DNA of 64,000 nucleotides from Petrosia ficiformis (GCA_947044365.1 OX345651.1:4670426-4734425), one strand, 5' to 3'; shown: positions 1-13,685, counted from the stretch's first letter. The notes: generated from the sequence alone by a model not told the origin. Numbers and translations are program-made.

Positions 1-2125
1 CGTCGTGTAAATAATCTTCTGTGAATAAATTCTCGTCAATTTGTATCATACCTACAGCACCTCTAGAATTATCTGTAATGTTAAATATAGCTAGTATATA
101 TATATCATGTGACATTGAGCCAATCACATTGTCATATACTAGTCACCTGATCATGTTTTAAACAGCATAAACAAATGCACAGTTACCTATGAAATGTTAC
201 CAGACACACTATATAGAAATGGCAGCCCATAAAACAATACAGTAAAACCCCTCTATTGAGGAAACACTGAAATGAGGCCACCCCTGTATTAAGGACACTT
301 ACAAATGTCCCAAACTGTGCTTTATAATATGAATTCACCCCTGAAATGAGGACAACCCTGTATTAAAGACACTTACAAATGTCCCAAACTGTGCTTTATG
401 AATTCACCTTTGAAATGAGGACACCCCTGTAATCGGGACACATATATTTGTCCCAATGCTGTCTGGGGGTTCCACTGTATTGCCTAAGGATATTTCAGTG
501 TTAAGATAATAATCTAGTGTTTGTGTGGGGCTGATAAAGCTCTAGAGTACATTATATAATCTATTGTCAGGAGAGTTTAGCTTCACTTTCAAAGGTACTT
601 CAAGACCAAAAACACTTAATTAATCATAATGTTTAGAGTACAGTCAGGTGACTGGTTGAAAGTGACATGATACAACCTACTTTGATCACTAATTCCAGCT
701 CCTCCTACAGCATCTACATGTTCTCTCTCCTCTATTCTAGTAACAGGAGGTATAACAGGTAAACCATCTGGTATAGTAAAGTTTGTAACATCTAACAGAG
801 CACCATCTTCATCCTATAGATAAGAAACAAAGCTATCATCAAAAGAGTAGCATGTGTCTTTACACACAGTCAAATAGTCTGATTGCAAAGCAGTAATGTA
901 TTACCTTCTAGTTCATTATAGATTATACCCAATCAGATAACAGAAAACCAGTCATGTGATCAAACATTTACATGTGGAATAAATACATGTATAAAACTTT
1001 GTGTGCATGTGACTTGCTGGAAGAATCTGATTGGCTGTTGTCAAAGTGATAAAACAATTACCTCTTGATTTGTTCTTGATATTACTACAGCTTCGTCATC
1101 ATCATCATCATCTCCATCTTCTTCAACCATGTCAGGATTAAATTCAAACATCTCTCTTCCACTTATCTATAAAAATTAATAATTTTGTTAAATAGATAAC
1201 AAGTCATTTATCGTAAGTTACTCCATGAGTCTTTCCTGCTTTGAAAGCTTCCTTTCTTTTTGCAGCCTCTTCATCAGCATTTGCTTGTTTCTCTTTTAAC
1301 TGAATTATAAAAAATAAGAAATAATTTCACAAGTGTTTCGATAAATAGAATATTAACATACCTTTCTACTTTTCCAAGCAAGAAACGTTTCTAATGTCAC
1401 TTTAGTCAGATTCTTTCCTGAAGTGATTAATTTTTCTCTCTGAAAATTATTTTAAAATAGACATGAAATACATTTCTATATGACCAAATCTACAAATGTC
1501 ACCTCTTGCTATAATGGCTATAAGCAGCTGCCTAAATGTGTACTAATAATATTAGACTTTCAGAATATGAGCTACAGTGACTTTAAATGAGGGCAACAAT
1601 TAATGACTCCATCATTATTATATCTCTATGGGAGATCATACTTTATACAGTGGAGTATCAGAGTGTGACAACATTCAGCTGTCAATAAAATGTCACCATA
1701 ACTATAGTAACAGTATTTATCTTAGTTCTACTGTCAGTATAGCATGGTAATTACTGTCTCGCTACTGTGGTGTTGAATTGACAAGTACACCATGCAATTA
1801 CTATATGAACTATTGTAGTGTGGAAATGAAACTACCGAGTAATTACTGTACTGTATAATGAATTTGTATTTATAACTATATACAAATGTAATTATAAAGT
1901 ACAATGCTACTATACTATACTATGTGGAGTACTGACCTCTTCCTCTACGAGTTTTTCAATAGATATCTTCTCCTCTTCATCTGGGTTATTCTTTTTTGAA
2001 GTTTTGAAGACAAAGCCAGGAGGTAAGGCATGTCGATAAATACATTTATCACCATTTGGACAATCCCAAAACCATCCATACTTTCCATTCTCTATGGCTT
2101 GTAAAAAGAACTTACAAACCTGCGA

Positions 2126-2220
<95 letters not shown>

Positions 2221-3054
2221 TAATGTTATTTTACGGTTGTCTTAATAAAGGTGTTTAGTGCACTGTACAAGATGACCTCAAAATTAGGATATGATGACCT
2301 TATATGTACTATAGTGTATAGTTTAATGTCATAAGGTTAATACATGATTATACTGTAACTCAATAACTTATATGTACTATAGTGTATAGTTTAATATCAT
2401 AAGGTTAATACATGATTATACTGTAACTCAATAACTTATATGTACTATAGTGTATAGTTTAATATCATAAGGTTAATACATGATTATACTGTAACTCAAT
2501 AACTTATATGTACTATAGTGTATAGTTTAATATCATAAGGTTAATACATGATTATACTATAACTCAGTAATGAAGTTGTGGATTGAAATTTGACATATGA
2601 AACAGGAGGATAATAATATTGTAAGTTGTCAATCTAAGGTCATGGTGAACAAGAATGATCTATAGTTCTTCTATGAAATACACATACATCCATTATCACT
2701 ATACAATCTATTTAGCAACTAAATACAATTTATTACTACTTACAATATCTGTTTTTGGTTTTACTTTGCCACCATGTTTCTTCTCTACCACTTCTTTTAA
2801 TTTATCTTCATCCCACTTATCAATAGTATCTGGAGATAGACAGATAGATAAATAAATAAATAGATAGATAAAAGATATATAGATAAATAGATATATAGAT
2901 AGATAAATGCATGCACGCATGCATACATACATACATACATACATAAATACATACATACATACATACATACACACGTACATACATACATACTGTACATACA
3001 TACATACATACATGCATACATACATACATACACATACATACATACATACATACA

Positions 3055-3088
<34 letters not shown>

Positions 3089-3782
3089 CATACATACAAG
3101 TACATACATACATACATACATACATACATACATGCATATATACATACATACAAGTACATACATACATACATACATACATACATACATACATACATACATA
3201 CATAATACATACATGTACATACATACATACATACATACATACATACATACATACATAATACATACATGTACATACATACACATGTACATGTACATACACA
3301 CACTCACCTTCTTCAAGATCACGAGCATCAACATACATACTCTTTTTCTCTGCCTTTCCCTCAAGAGTCAAGTCATGAGAGAACTTACATTTGTCTCCTT
3401 TAGAGCACATACCTTGTCTAAAGAACACACACAATACTGACTTTGGATCTGCTCCGGCTGATATTTTTTGACCACCACCTGCTATGGGTCGAAAAAGAGT
3501 TTCCATCTCTCTTTTCTTTTCTAGTTCAGCGTCTCTCTTTTTCTAATAGACAATACAACTAATGAATATCTCATATAGCCAATATTGGTTCTGGCTACTC
3601 AAGACTCAAGACCAGTGATGTGGAAAAAGTCAGTCATGTAGGACATTGTCCAATCATACTAGTGAATGTCCAGAAAATGTAAAACTGAATTGTATACAAG
3701 AGTGACGAAAATGTCAAAATGTCCAGCAGCTGGCTCAATGTTTCCACACCTCTGCTCTATCTATCTATCTATTATATATAAT

Positions 3783-3835
<53 letters not shown>

Positions 3836-4140
3836 ATATACATGTATATATATACCTTAGCTTCATATTGGTCGGATGCTAGTTTCTGTGCACTTGAATG
3901 TCCATATTTAATTTGATGTGAGACTTGTTTGATAAATTGTTGCTGTTTTTTACCTTTCTTATTCTTCAAACCAAATGTCTTATCCTAATAAAAAATAAAT
4001 AATTTTAAATTATTATTTATATTCTTAATTAAAAAAACAGATGGAATTCTTTTATTATCATATTCACCTACCTCAATAACCTTCTCTTTTTTCTTCTCTA
4101 CTGTCTTCTTACCAGGTTCACTTTTCTTCTTTGGAGGCAT
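1..4140 (-). CDS. ZC3H15: ZC3H15 (DFRP1) homologue, CCCH zinc-finger protein, 3' end outside window
   Basis: In other animals this cytoplasmic protein binds and stabilises the translation-associated GTPase DRG1. Ten exons are visible on the minus strand: 4140-4072, 3984-3856, 3542-3308, 2829-2744, 2119-1937, 1439-1362, 1299-1222, 1166-1062, 813-677 and 62-1. All join in phase with GT-AG ends. The product starts MPPKKK, continues [19 protein letters not shown], and has two CCCH fingers ([19 protein letters not shown] and CKFFLQ...[11 protein letters not shown]). ALPPGF, then the DFRP-type motifs TFLAWK and ISGREMFEF, and finally DENLFT near the C terminus follow human ZC3H15 order. An upstream in-frame ATG at 4167 exists, but MPPKKK matches the family start. 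The last residues and stop codon lie before base 1. Exon 7's donor (GTAACT) and exon 9's donor (GTTGTA) are slightly unusual. Confidence 0.95.
240..480. repeat. Three imperfect copies of a repeat of about 75 bases in the last ZC3H15 intron visible here
   Basis: The motif CTGAAATGAGG..CCCTGTATTAA..ACACTTACAAATGTCCC occurs near 270, 341 and (diverged) 408. It is tandem and intronic, and I see no coding potential. Confidence 0.75.
2129..2218. repeat. (TAA)n microsatellite
   Basis: About 30 uninterrupted ATA/TAA triplets directly upstream (gene sense) of the ZC3H15 exon 5 acceptor at 2121/2120. Confidence 0.95.
2262..2665 (+). mobile_element. MITE family M1, copy A, with four 68-base internal units
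   Basis: The left end has GATGACCTCAAAATTAGG, followed by four tandem 68-base units (each with TACTATAGTGTATAGTTTAA). It ends GGTCATGGTGAACAAGAATG, an imperfect inverted match to the left end. It lies in ZC3H15 intron 4 and has no coding capacity. Confidence 0.75.
2835..3300. repeat. (CATA)n and (TAGA)n microsatellite in ZC3H15 intron 3
   Basis: A GATA-type tract (2835-2905) runs into about 390 bases of CATA repeats. It fills the intron between exons ending at 3308 and starting at 2829. The MYVCMYVC open frames on both strands are its translation. Confidence 0.95.
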
Positions 4141-4239
4141 TTCTTCCACTAACCCAACCCCATTCACATGGTTTTCTAAATTAACAAATAAGAATTATTT
4201 CTTCCCCTTGTACTGTTAAATAGGTCTTATAAAGAAAAC
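4141..4239. promoter_or_regulatory. Short bidirectional promoter between ZC3H15 and RAB3GAP1
   Basis: Only 99 bases separate the two divergent start codons, so both transcripts probably start from one shared nucleosome-free region. No TATA box is obvious. The region is AT-rich with a pyrimidine-rich stretch near 4199-4209. The promoter role is inferred from spacing alone. Confidence 0.6.
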
Positions 4240-7200
4240 ATGGAAGATAATTCTGATGAAAGTAATGGTATCTTTGAAATAACAGATTTCACCAATGCTT
4301 CACCATGGGAAAGGTGAGTTTAGAATAGATATGTTGATGAGTGCTAACCAGTTCATAAATTAAAATCTTAATATGTTTTAATTGGTTCATAATATATATA
4401 TATATGTATATATATCTTGTTTAGTTTTGTATCTACGATAGAGAATATTTTGTCTCAATGGGGACTCACTACATCAGTAGATTCTGTTAGTCTGAAACAC
4501 TAATTATCGAATATTGTAATTAATTATTATAATATAATTATATTAGGTTGAGTATGAGGCTCAGAACTACACACAACATCACAAGTCGGAGAAGTTGATT
4601 TATGCAAAACATGAATTTGTCATGAGTTTTCACGTCTCTGGAGAAAAGAAAAGACTGGCTCCTAAACAATCAGGTTACTATCATGTGATACTTATTGATA
4701 ATTAATTATATTTAATCTGCAGATCAAGATTGGCCTGATTGTATGGTACACATGATGGACTCATCAAATGATTTTCCTCCTGTAGCGCACCATATTTCAA
4801 GATGGTATGTATGTATGATTAACTAAAACGAACTCATGAACAACCAGACATATGGACAGACAGAACAGGTCTTTGTACAATGTACTAAGACTAGAGTACA
4901 CATACACATTTCAGTATATAATTCACTCTGGTTTATTTTATGTTGTTGAAGGTATGGAGTGGATCAGTTTATTTTGATCTCACCTGATGAACGTAGTCCT
5001 GCTATTACTAGTGAAGCTCAAACTAAACTGATGTTGAGTTCAGTATCATTAGCCATCAACAATACTGGATGGTATTACAATTATAAATGTATTCAATAAT
5101 TCTTTCTATCTATCTTCGTCATCATTGATCTATCTATTAATCCATTCATTCATCTATCTATCCATTCACTTCATCTATTTATTCATTCATTCATCTATCT
5201 ATCCATTCATTCATTCATCCATCAATCTGCCCTTTCATTGACTTATCCATCCATCCATTCATTCATCCATCTATCTATCCATCCATTCATTCATCTATCC
5301 ATCCATTCATTCATCTATTTATCCATTCATTCATTCATCTATCTATCCATTCACTTCATCTATTTATTCATTCATTCATCTATCTATCCATCCATTCATT
5401 CATCTATCTATCCATTCATTCATTCATCTATCTATCCATTCACTTCATCTATTCATTCATTCATCTATCTATCCATTCATTCATTCATCTATTTATCCAT
5501 TCATTCATTCATCCATCAATCTGCCCTTTCATTGACTTATCCATCCATCCATTCATTCATCCATCTATCTATCCATCCATTCATTCATCTATCCATCCAT
5601 TCATTCATCTATTTATCCATTCATTCATTCATCTATCTATCCATTCACTTCATCTATTTATTCATTCATTCATCTATCTATCCATCCATTCATTCATCTA
5701 TCTATCCATTCATTCATTCATCTATCTATCCATTCACTTCATCTATTCATTCATTCATCTATCTATCCATTCATTCATTCATCTATTTATCCATTCATTC
5801 ATTCATCTATCTATCCATTCACTTCATCTATTCATTCATTCATCTATCTATCCATCCATTCATTCATCTATCTATCCATTCACTTCATCTATTCATTCAT
5901 TCATCTATCTATCCATTCATTCATTCATCTATCTATCCATTCATTCATTCATCCATCAATCTGCCCTTTCATTGACTTATCCATCCATCCATTCATTCAT
6001 CTATCCATCCATCCATTCATCCATCTATCTATCCATCCATTCATTCATCTATCCATCCATTCATTCATCTATTTATCCATTCATTAATCTATCTACCATC
6101 TATTTTATCTATTACATTCTTTCTCCATCATTTAGTACTACTCCCATTTTTATTCAAACCCAGAAGCACTGGCGTCATATGTATGTTGGTGTGTGTGAAG
6201 GGGGAGGATTACGTGCCAATTTTGACATGGTCCATTTAAAACGTATACCATCTCAATTTAATCATTTGTCTGGTATGATTGATATACTACGATCAAAACT
6301 GGTATGTACATGAATTATTAAACTTTAACAATAAGTGAACTGAGAGTGGAGACATGGATGGATGGATGGATGGGTGGGTTGGTTGGTTGGTTGGTTGGAT
6401 GGATGGATGGATGTATGGATGGATGGATGGATGGGTCGGTGGATGGCTGGATGGATGGATGGATGGATGGATGGATGGATGGATGGATGGATGGATGGAT
6501 GGGTGGGTGGATATGTGTGTAGATGGATGGATGGATGGATGGGTGGATGGATGGATGGATGGGTGGATGGACAGATAGACGGACAGACAGATGGACAGAC
6601 AGACTCACAGATGGATATATAATAAAAGATGACTTTTTAAAGTTGTTTAGAGGATTATTGTTTCTATTATAATAGCGCAAGTCATCCAGTAAATCTACTT
6701 CTGTTGAAATATCTGCTAGACTTACATATTGTCTGAGACATTGGAGTGTAGAGGATTGGCCTGTTGAACCTCTTGGTAACTATGTATGTATGTATGTATG
6801 TATGTATGTATGTACATGTACGTCCATACATTATTAAGTTTACATACTAGTACTGTACTTTCACTGACTATTGAGGGAAGTACACTGTACATTCTCTACA
6901 CAGTATTACACCTTAGTACTATGCTATCACTTACAAATGTAAAGGGAATTCACATGTTACTATAGTACTATATACTTAGAACTACAGTTGACTATCACCT
7001 TATTAAAGTGTAGCTTCCATCATAGTATGTAAATGTAATAAAGTCATGTACTGTATGTACATACATACATATATATATAGTTTATTTATGTGTATATGTA
7101 AAATGTATGTACATGTACGTATACATGTGTATATATTAATATAATTATACATACATGTATACATGTATGTATAACGTATTATAGGAGATATAAAAGGATT

Positions 7201-10200
7201 ATTAACAGAAAATGTTTTCTCTCGGCTTCCAGTAGGAGCCACTTTAGACCCAATACAGTGAGTACATATATAAAATATAATAATATACTGTATAGTAATG
7301 TACATGTATATATAGAGAACTTCATCTCGCAGCCATTTGGAATAACCTCACGGAGGAAACTGTGATCGATAATTCAACAAATATGTGAGTCTCTATGATT
7401 GTATCTCAGTCTGTCTATATCTACCTTTATCTACATACACTGTATGTATATACATGTATGTATATGTATATGTAACTATGTATGTATGTATAAGTATATA
7501 ATTATATATATATATAGTTTATAATTATGAATATGTGTTTAATCTCAGAGGTTTTGATCCGTTATATGCTCCTCTATGGACAATTAAGACACACCTTGTG
7601 GAGAGTCCTGGTCTCTTATTAGGTGAGATCTTCCCTTCATTATCTTCCCAGTAATATAATAATAGAGATCTTTAAATAGATGAACAGCTGACTGATTTTA
7701 TTAAGGTGTGTTTTAGACAAGAAAGTATTCCTGATCTAATTGGAAACAAGATACTACAAGAAGATATCAGATCACCTGGTGTGTAGGGAGTAGATACTGT
7801 ATGTACATACGTACATACATACACAAGTACATACTTATTTATATGTGTGTATATGTATGTATATACACACATACGTACATACATGTACGTATAGTATTAC
7901 ATATATGTATGTATATATGTAATACTACACATATGTATGTATATATGTAATACAGATATACATACATATATACATAAGTACATGCATACAAACATACATG
8001 CATACATACATACTATTATTTTATTCAGGTGGTGTTGGTGGTAGTGACTACTCTCATGCTCTAACTAAACTCACAGATCCTAGTGGTATTAGTTCTCCAA
8101 TTTCTTTATCTTCAGTAATGTACTCTTCTAGTTCTAGACTGGAATTTGGGTCTGAGTTTGAGCCCATATCAGATCAGGAACTGGACTCTGTCTTAAATGT
8201 TCGTGTATAAAAATAAGCAAAAATAATAATTAATTTTTAACATTCTTTTCAGTATCTGTTTCCAGATGCTTTCGTGAGTCCATCGTTAACAACAAAAGAA
8301 ACATCAACTATAAATGAAGTATGCAAGTTCATAATAACCTCAATATTAGTCTATGATGACCTTATATGTACTATAGTGTATAGTTTAATGTCATAAGGTT
8401 AATACATGATTATACTGTAACTCAATAACTTATATGTACTATAGTGTATAGTTTAATGTCATAAGGTTAATACATGATTATACTGTAACTCAATAACTTA
8501 TATGTACTATAGTGTATAGTTTAATGTCATAAGGTTAATACATGATTATACTGTAACTCAATAACTTATATGTACTATAGTACATGTATATAGTTTAATA
8601 TCATAAGGTTAATACATGATTATACTGTAACTCAATAACTTATATGTACTATAGTGTATAGTTTAATATCATAAGGTTAATACATGATTATACTGTAACT
8701 CAATAACTTATATGTACTATAGTGTATAGTTTAATATCATAAGGTTAATACATGATTATACTGTAACTCAATAACTTATATGTACTATAGTGTATAGTTT
8801 AATATCATAAGGTTACTATATATAATGAAGCAATGGATTGAAATATGACATGAACAAAAAAGAACATGTAGATGTAAAATAAACTGAAACACAAACACAC
8901 AAAAGAGAGAGCTACATCATAATATGAAACTGATACCATTATTAAGTTATGGACATTGTTTTGAGGTCAAAGTACAACTTTAATGACTTTCTCATATATC
9001 TTTTTTTTTTAGGATAAACTAGGAAGACAGATCAAATCATCATCTCCTGATAGCTTCACTGCCAGATTAGCCAGAGCATTGTGTCTTGTAAATCATGAAT
9101 ATGGTACATCCCTCATTTCATCTCAGCCCTAATATTTACTAAAACTAGCAAAAATAATTTCAAACAAACATTTGTGTGGCTGCTCATGCTTCATGTATAA
9201 ATAAGCACAAGGAATAATTAGAGTATATATGGTACTATGCTACAATACGAAACCATATCCCTGCCTAGCCTATTGTAGTACCATATATACTCTAATTATT
9301 TTGTGTTGGTTTACATGAAACCATGAACCAAAGCGGCTAGTTTGTAAAATTTGAATTTCATATCTTGAAAATTTGAAAATTGTTATTTTTTGATCTCAAA
9401 TTTCATTTCATCCTATCTTGTTTTTAAAACTAGCGTTTGAGAGTCTACTAATGTCATTCTACATTTTGTAGGTCTCAGAGCATTAGCCCATGTATGGTAT
9501 GAGGTGATGCTTGAGTTCCGTTATCGATGGGAGAATGGTGTCACTCTACCAAGGTCACTGGGGTCACTGGATTATTCAAATACTTTAATAAATATTATAT
9601 TCTTGTTTCCTTTTAGATTGGGTAATGATATTCCTGACTTAATTTATTGTTTACTACATCAAAAATTACAGGTTCGTCCTATTTACTGCACATCTATCTA
9701 TCTATCTATCTATCTATTACACCTACATGTATGATGTATCATTATTTATCTATCTATCTATCTATTTATCTATCTGTCTATTTCACCTACCTATCTATCT
9801 ATCCTAGATGTTAAATTGTTGCATACGACACAAGATCTCACACACTCACAGACTACACTCTCCACACTCTCCCTCTGTGTCATCAACGATCACTAAATCA
9901 TCACCTGAACCTGAATATCATAGTCCAACATCAAGTCTCAGTTTTAGTCAAAGAATTACACAACAATTATCACATGATGATACTCTAGAAGGGAAGGAGA
10001 TGACTGAGAATGAGGATGATCAGACTGGGAATGAGGACTGTAAACGACCAAGCCAAAGCACAAGTAGTAGTGGTGATGAATTTTTTGAAGCAAATGAATC
10101 TCTAGACTCAAACCCAGTTACACAGAATGAGAATGGGAATGAGTCTGTGAAAAATGAAAACGCAACAGATATTTTGTCACTAGAAAGTTTGAGTATAAAG

Positions 10201-10951
10201 AGTTCTGAGTCTCCAAGTATAAAACCCAAAAGTGTAGAACTGAAACCGACATTACAAGATCCTTTGAGTTTTTTCTCTAGTGAGGAAGATATGAAACCTT
10301 TGATTATTATTAAACCAGATAAACTAGATAAACCGGATAAACTAGTATCTGATAGAGCTGGAGCTTTGAAACCCTATAAAGATTTGATACTAATAGAAAC
10401 TGGAAAACCACTTTATGTTCCCGAAACTCAAGTGAGTTGTCTGTCTGTCTGTCTGTCTGTATGAGTGTATGTATACATGTATATATGTATGTATGTTATA
10501 TGTATGTATGTGTGTATGTATTTATGTAAGTATGTATGTATTGCCACAAAGCGCAGACAGAAAGGTATGTTAATCAATAATGTATTTTCTAATAGGACTC
10601 TACTCCACTGACTGAAGATATGTTATGGGAGCAACAGAGTGTCTTATCTAAATTAGGTACTTCAACTGAAGCAGCTCATGTCAGGGCTAAAATGCAAAGT
10701 ATGTCACTATTATCAGACATGCAAGCATTCAAGGTATTCAGTTTATAAACTATGTACATGTATGTATGTATGTATGTGTGTATGTATGTATGTATGTGTG
10801 TATGTATGTATGTATGTATGTATGTATGTATGTATGTATGTATGTATGTATGTATGTATGTATGTATGTGTGTATGTATGTATGTATGTGTGTATGTATG
10901 TATGTATGTATGTATGTATGTATGTATGTATGTATGAATGTATGTATGTAA

Positions 10952-10993
<42 letters not shown>

Positions 10994-13127
10994 GTACTGT
11001 ATAGGCTGCTAATCCAGGCTGTGTTCTAGAAGATTTTGTTCGTTGGTACTCACCTCGTGATTGGATAGATGGAGAAGATTTGGATGAAGAGAAAGAGAGA
11101 GGTACTATGGAGCCAATAGAATCAACAACAGTTATTACTAGTGAGATTCTTACTGAAGATAATTCAATAGATGATAGCCATCCAACAGATGGATGGGAAG
11201 AAGAATGGGCAGAGGATTTGGATATGATTGAACCTAGATCACATGATGACAATGAAAAAGATGAATGTAGTGGACCTAGTGGTAATATGGAGCCAAAGAG
11301 AGTAAGTAAAATAGCATGGATGGATGGATGGATGGATGGATGAATGGATGGGTGAATGATGGGTGGATGAACTGACAGAGGAATCGATGGATGGATGAAT
11401 GGACGGACAGAGGAAGGGATGGATGGACAGACAGACAGATGGATGGATAGACGGACGGAAAAATGGATGGGCAGACAGATAGAGATGACAAGTAGATAGT
11501 GTCATGAAGAACTGTCTATATAATGAATATTCATAATGTCATTATTACATTTAGTATGTGAAAGGTCATATGAGTTTAAGAATGAGACAGCCGGGTAACA
11601 TGTGGGTAGAATCGTGGGAGAGTACCACACCTATTCCTGCATATAAACAAAAGAGACTATTTGATGATACTAAAGAAGCAGAGAAGGTTTTACACTTTCT
11701 ATCTGGTTTAAAACCAGCAGAACTTGCACTCTTACTGTTGCCATCATTATTACACTCGGCAATACTTGCTTTACAGGAAAAAATAGGTAAGGATTTTAAC
11801 TAATATTATATACACCTGTCTCAATATGGTTGTCATAGAAACGTCACCATTGACTGTTGTAGAAAGTCTAGTTAATGATGCTGTCAGCATACTCAGTACC
11901 ATACAGAGACCAACACTAGACTCACTCCCAATCTATCAGGTATGGGACTGAGACTGCTTATGCCACTTGTGTATTGAAGTGTCTGTGTGTCTATTCATCC
12001 ATTTGTTGTTAATACTAGACTCACTCCCAATCTATCAGATATGGGAATGAGACTGCTTGTGTCTGTCTATTCATCAATTTGTCTTTATAACACTAGACTC
12101 ATTCCCAGTCTATTAGGAATAGGAATGAGACTGCTTATTCATCCATTTAGGAATGTTTGAGTCTATTACAACAAGCTGAACATCAATTAGCCATAGCAAA
12201 TTCTCTCAACTTAAAATTTAATCAAGGATTAGAATTAAAATCAAAAATTGTAAATGAAAGAAAAATAACAGACTCAAAAGAATTAGATACTAGTATAGAG
12301 ATACTAGTACTAAAAGAACCTGAACTGGTTTTACGAGATCCCACAACCAGTTTAACAGGTATTGCTCTTCAAGGATTACTGCTAGCTCATCAAACTTTGC
12401 AGGTATTTGAAATCATTAATAAATAAAAGTGTTTAGTATCTCTAATATATGATAGACTCTGGAAGACAAAACAAAGACACCTGAACAGGTAAGACAAGAA
12501 AGAATAGTGAAATGAAATTTGTTTACTAAGGTCACTACGTGGTGAGGTCACCTTTGACAAATTCATTTTAACATGTTAATGACTACTGGTCATCTCTGTA
12601 ATATGAGTGAAATTCATGATAAATTAATTGTCATGGAAACGAGCAGATAACCCTTCATTGCAATTACCTAAGTCAAACTCATATTCGTATATACAGTGTG
12701 ATTACCATAGTGATTGAACCCACAGTAGTGCATACTGGTGAATTTAAAACTATGAATTTATAATGAGTTCAGTTTTACATGTAACTCAATGATTCTAATT
12801 TAGTGTTAATGCACATTTCTAGAAAAAGATAATAATTAACTAAATCTGTATTGAAAATACACATGTATATCTATTCCTGACTTTCATATATCTCTCTCTT
12901 CAGTCTTCTAACTTGCTTCCCAAGCCAGCTGCAAGAGAGTTCATAATTCGTACAATATCCCCATACCCAGGTTCCTTATTCATTATCCCTATACCCATGT
13001 GTTTTATTCCTCATTTCCATACCAAGGTCCTAGTTCATCGTCCTGTCCTCACAGAATATTTGGCCTCTTGTCTAAAGATGAAATGAGACTGGCCAGCGTT
13101 TTTAGTGAAGATATATTACTCTCTTAA
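4240..13127 (+). CDS. RAB3GAP1: RAB3GAP1, catalytic subunit of the Rab3 GTPase-activating complex
   Basis: With RAB3GAP2 this subunit stimulates GTP hydrolysis by Rab3 and acts as a Rab18 exchange factor. About 24 exons: 4240-4313, 4425-4485, 4547-4673, 4723-4804, 4952-5071, 6136-6301, 6676-6775, 7185-7257, 7316-7384, 7549-7622, 7680-7778, 8029-8198, 8254-8318, 9013-9103, 9472-9553, 9617-9671, 9808-10431, 10596-10733, 11005-11301, 11555-11786, 11839-11939, 12151-12402, 12456-12488, 12904-12970 and a last exon ending at 13127. Family landmarks in order: [89 protein letters not shown] (the conserved GAP arginine region, from memory of the human protein), NMWVESWE and [21 protein letters not shown]. 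The C terminus [17 protein letters not shown] matches the family tail. The junction into the last exon is unresolved: an acceptor at 13055 or about 13077 gives different phases. Confidence 0.95.
5100..6112. repeat. Higher-order TCTATCCATTCA minisatellite in RAB3GAP1 intron 5
   Basis: Short TCTATCCA/TTCATTCA words fill the intron. A marker word (TGCCCTTTCATTGACTTATC) recurs near 5228, 5521 and 5960, showing block duplication of about 290 and 440 bases. The 245-codon SIHSFIHLS frame is a repeat translation. Confidence 0.9.
6353..6615. repeat. (GGAT)n microsatellite in RAB3GAP1 intron 6
   Basis: About 260 bases of GGAT with GGTT, GGTC and CAGA variants. Translates as MDGWMDGW in one sense and HPSIHPSI in the other. 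Confidence 0.95.
8322..8985 (+). mobile_element. MITE family M1, copy B, with about seven 68-base units
   Basis: Left end AAGTTCATAATAACCTCAAT, then about seven tandem units (8345-8817), then the non-repeated body (GCAATGGATTGAAATATGAC) and right end TTTTGAGGTCAAAGTACAAC. It lies in RAB3GAP1 intron 12. Confidence 0.75.
9207..9306. mobile_element. Small inverted-repeat element in RAB3GAP1 intron 13
   Basis: AATAATTAGAGTATATATGG near the left end and its reverse complement near the right end form arms of about 30 bases around a centre of about 35 bases. This looks like a tiny MITE or a hairpin remnant. Confidence 0.65.
10752..10990. repeat. (GTAT)n then (AT)n in RAB3GAP1 intron 17
   Basis: About 200 bases of GTAT followed by about 35 bases of AT, ending just before the acceptor at 11003-11004. 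Confidence 0.95.
11318..11480. repeat. (GGAT)n-type repeat in RAB3GAP1 intron 18
   Basis: GGAT words with GGAC and CAGA variants begin 17 bases after the exon 18 donor. Confidence 0.9.
11910..12140 (+). repeat. Tandem copies of the RAB3GAP1 exon 20 donor junction
   Basis: The exon end ACTAGACTCACTCCCAATCT..CAG plus the following intron start (GTATGGGACTGAGACTGCTT) recurs at 12012-12060 and 12091-12136. The donor GT has decayed to AT and GA in the copies. The array lies between exon 20 (ends 11939) and exon 21 (starts 12151). Confidence 0.85.
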
Positions 13128-13685
13128 TTAATTTATTGCAATTATTATTTTTACAATTGTGTGCGAAACACTAAAAAAATGGATTGATTAGAAAAAAATT
13201 ATTATTGATTACATTGTGGCCAAAAACGTTATAATAGATAATTAAGAGTCCAGCTGCAAATAGCAGGTTTTGACATTAGCCTAGATAGGGTCCAGCGGCA
13301 AATAACAGGTTCTTTCTAGTGAATTGAAGACAGTGTATTGGAGTAGATTTAGTAGGGTAGCTACCAAGAAGACTAAAAGGAAAGTAGAATCATTAATTTA
13401 CTGTCTTCAGCAAGAAATGTATTGGCTATGTCACATTGTACATGTACATGTATGTACAATTAATACTGATCTGTTTGTACATGTATATGTACATGTATAT
13501 GTACATGTACATGTACACACTAGTAAAGTTACTGCCAACATAGTATATAATTAGTACCCATACGTATGTATGTATAAAGTTCAGTCCTCAGTATAATATG
13601 TTTGTATCTATATAAGTTACATGTAATTACTCTTCTTTGTAAATAAGTTGTATTTATGTATGCGTTGTACTACTGGCAAGCTAGC
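13128..13685. other. Tail-to-tail spacer between RAB3GAP1 and TAF5
   Basis: This AT-rich stretch of about 560 bases holds the two 3' untranslated regions. A 20-odd-base motif (GTCCAGC-GCAAAT--CAGGTT) occurs twice, near 13249 and 13290. Runs of TACATG lie at 13438-13517. I see no gene here and no clear AATAAA for either transcript. Confidence 0.6.

Noticed and set aside
2708..3364. Long open frames rich in MYVC/YIHT over (CATA)n, here and at 10678, 14049, 21430, 22113, 25257, 39199, 49223 and 56241
   Set aside because: Tetranucleotide repeats lack stops in several frames on both strands. The frames sit in introns bounded by good splice sites of real genes.
5238..5975. 245-codon SIHSFIHLS open frame
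   Set aside because: Translation of the TCTA/TTCA minisatellite in a RAB3GAP1 intron, with no conserved domain.
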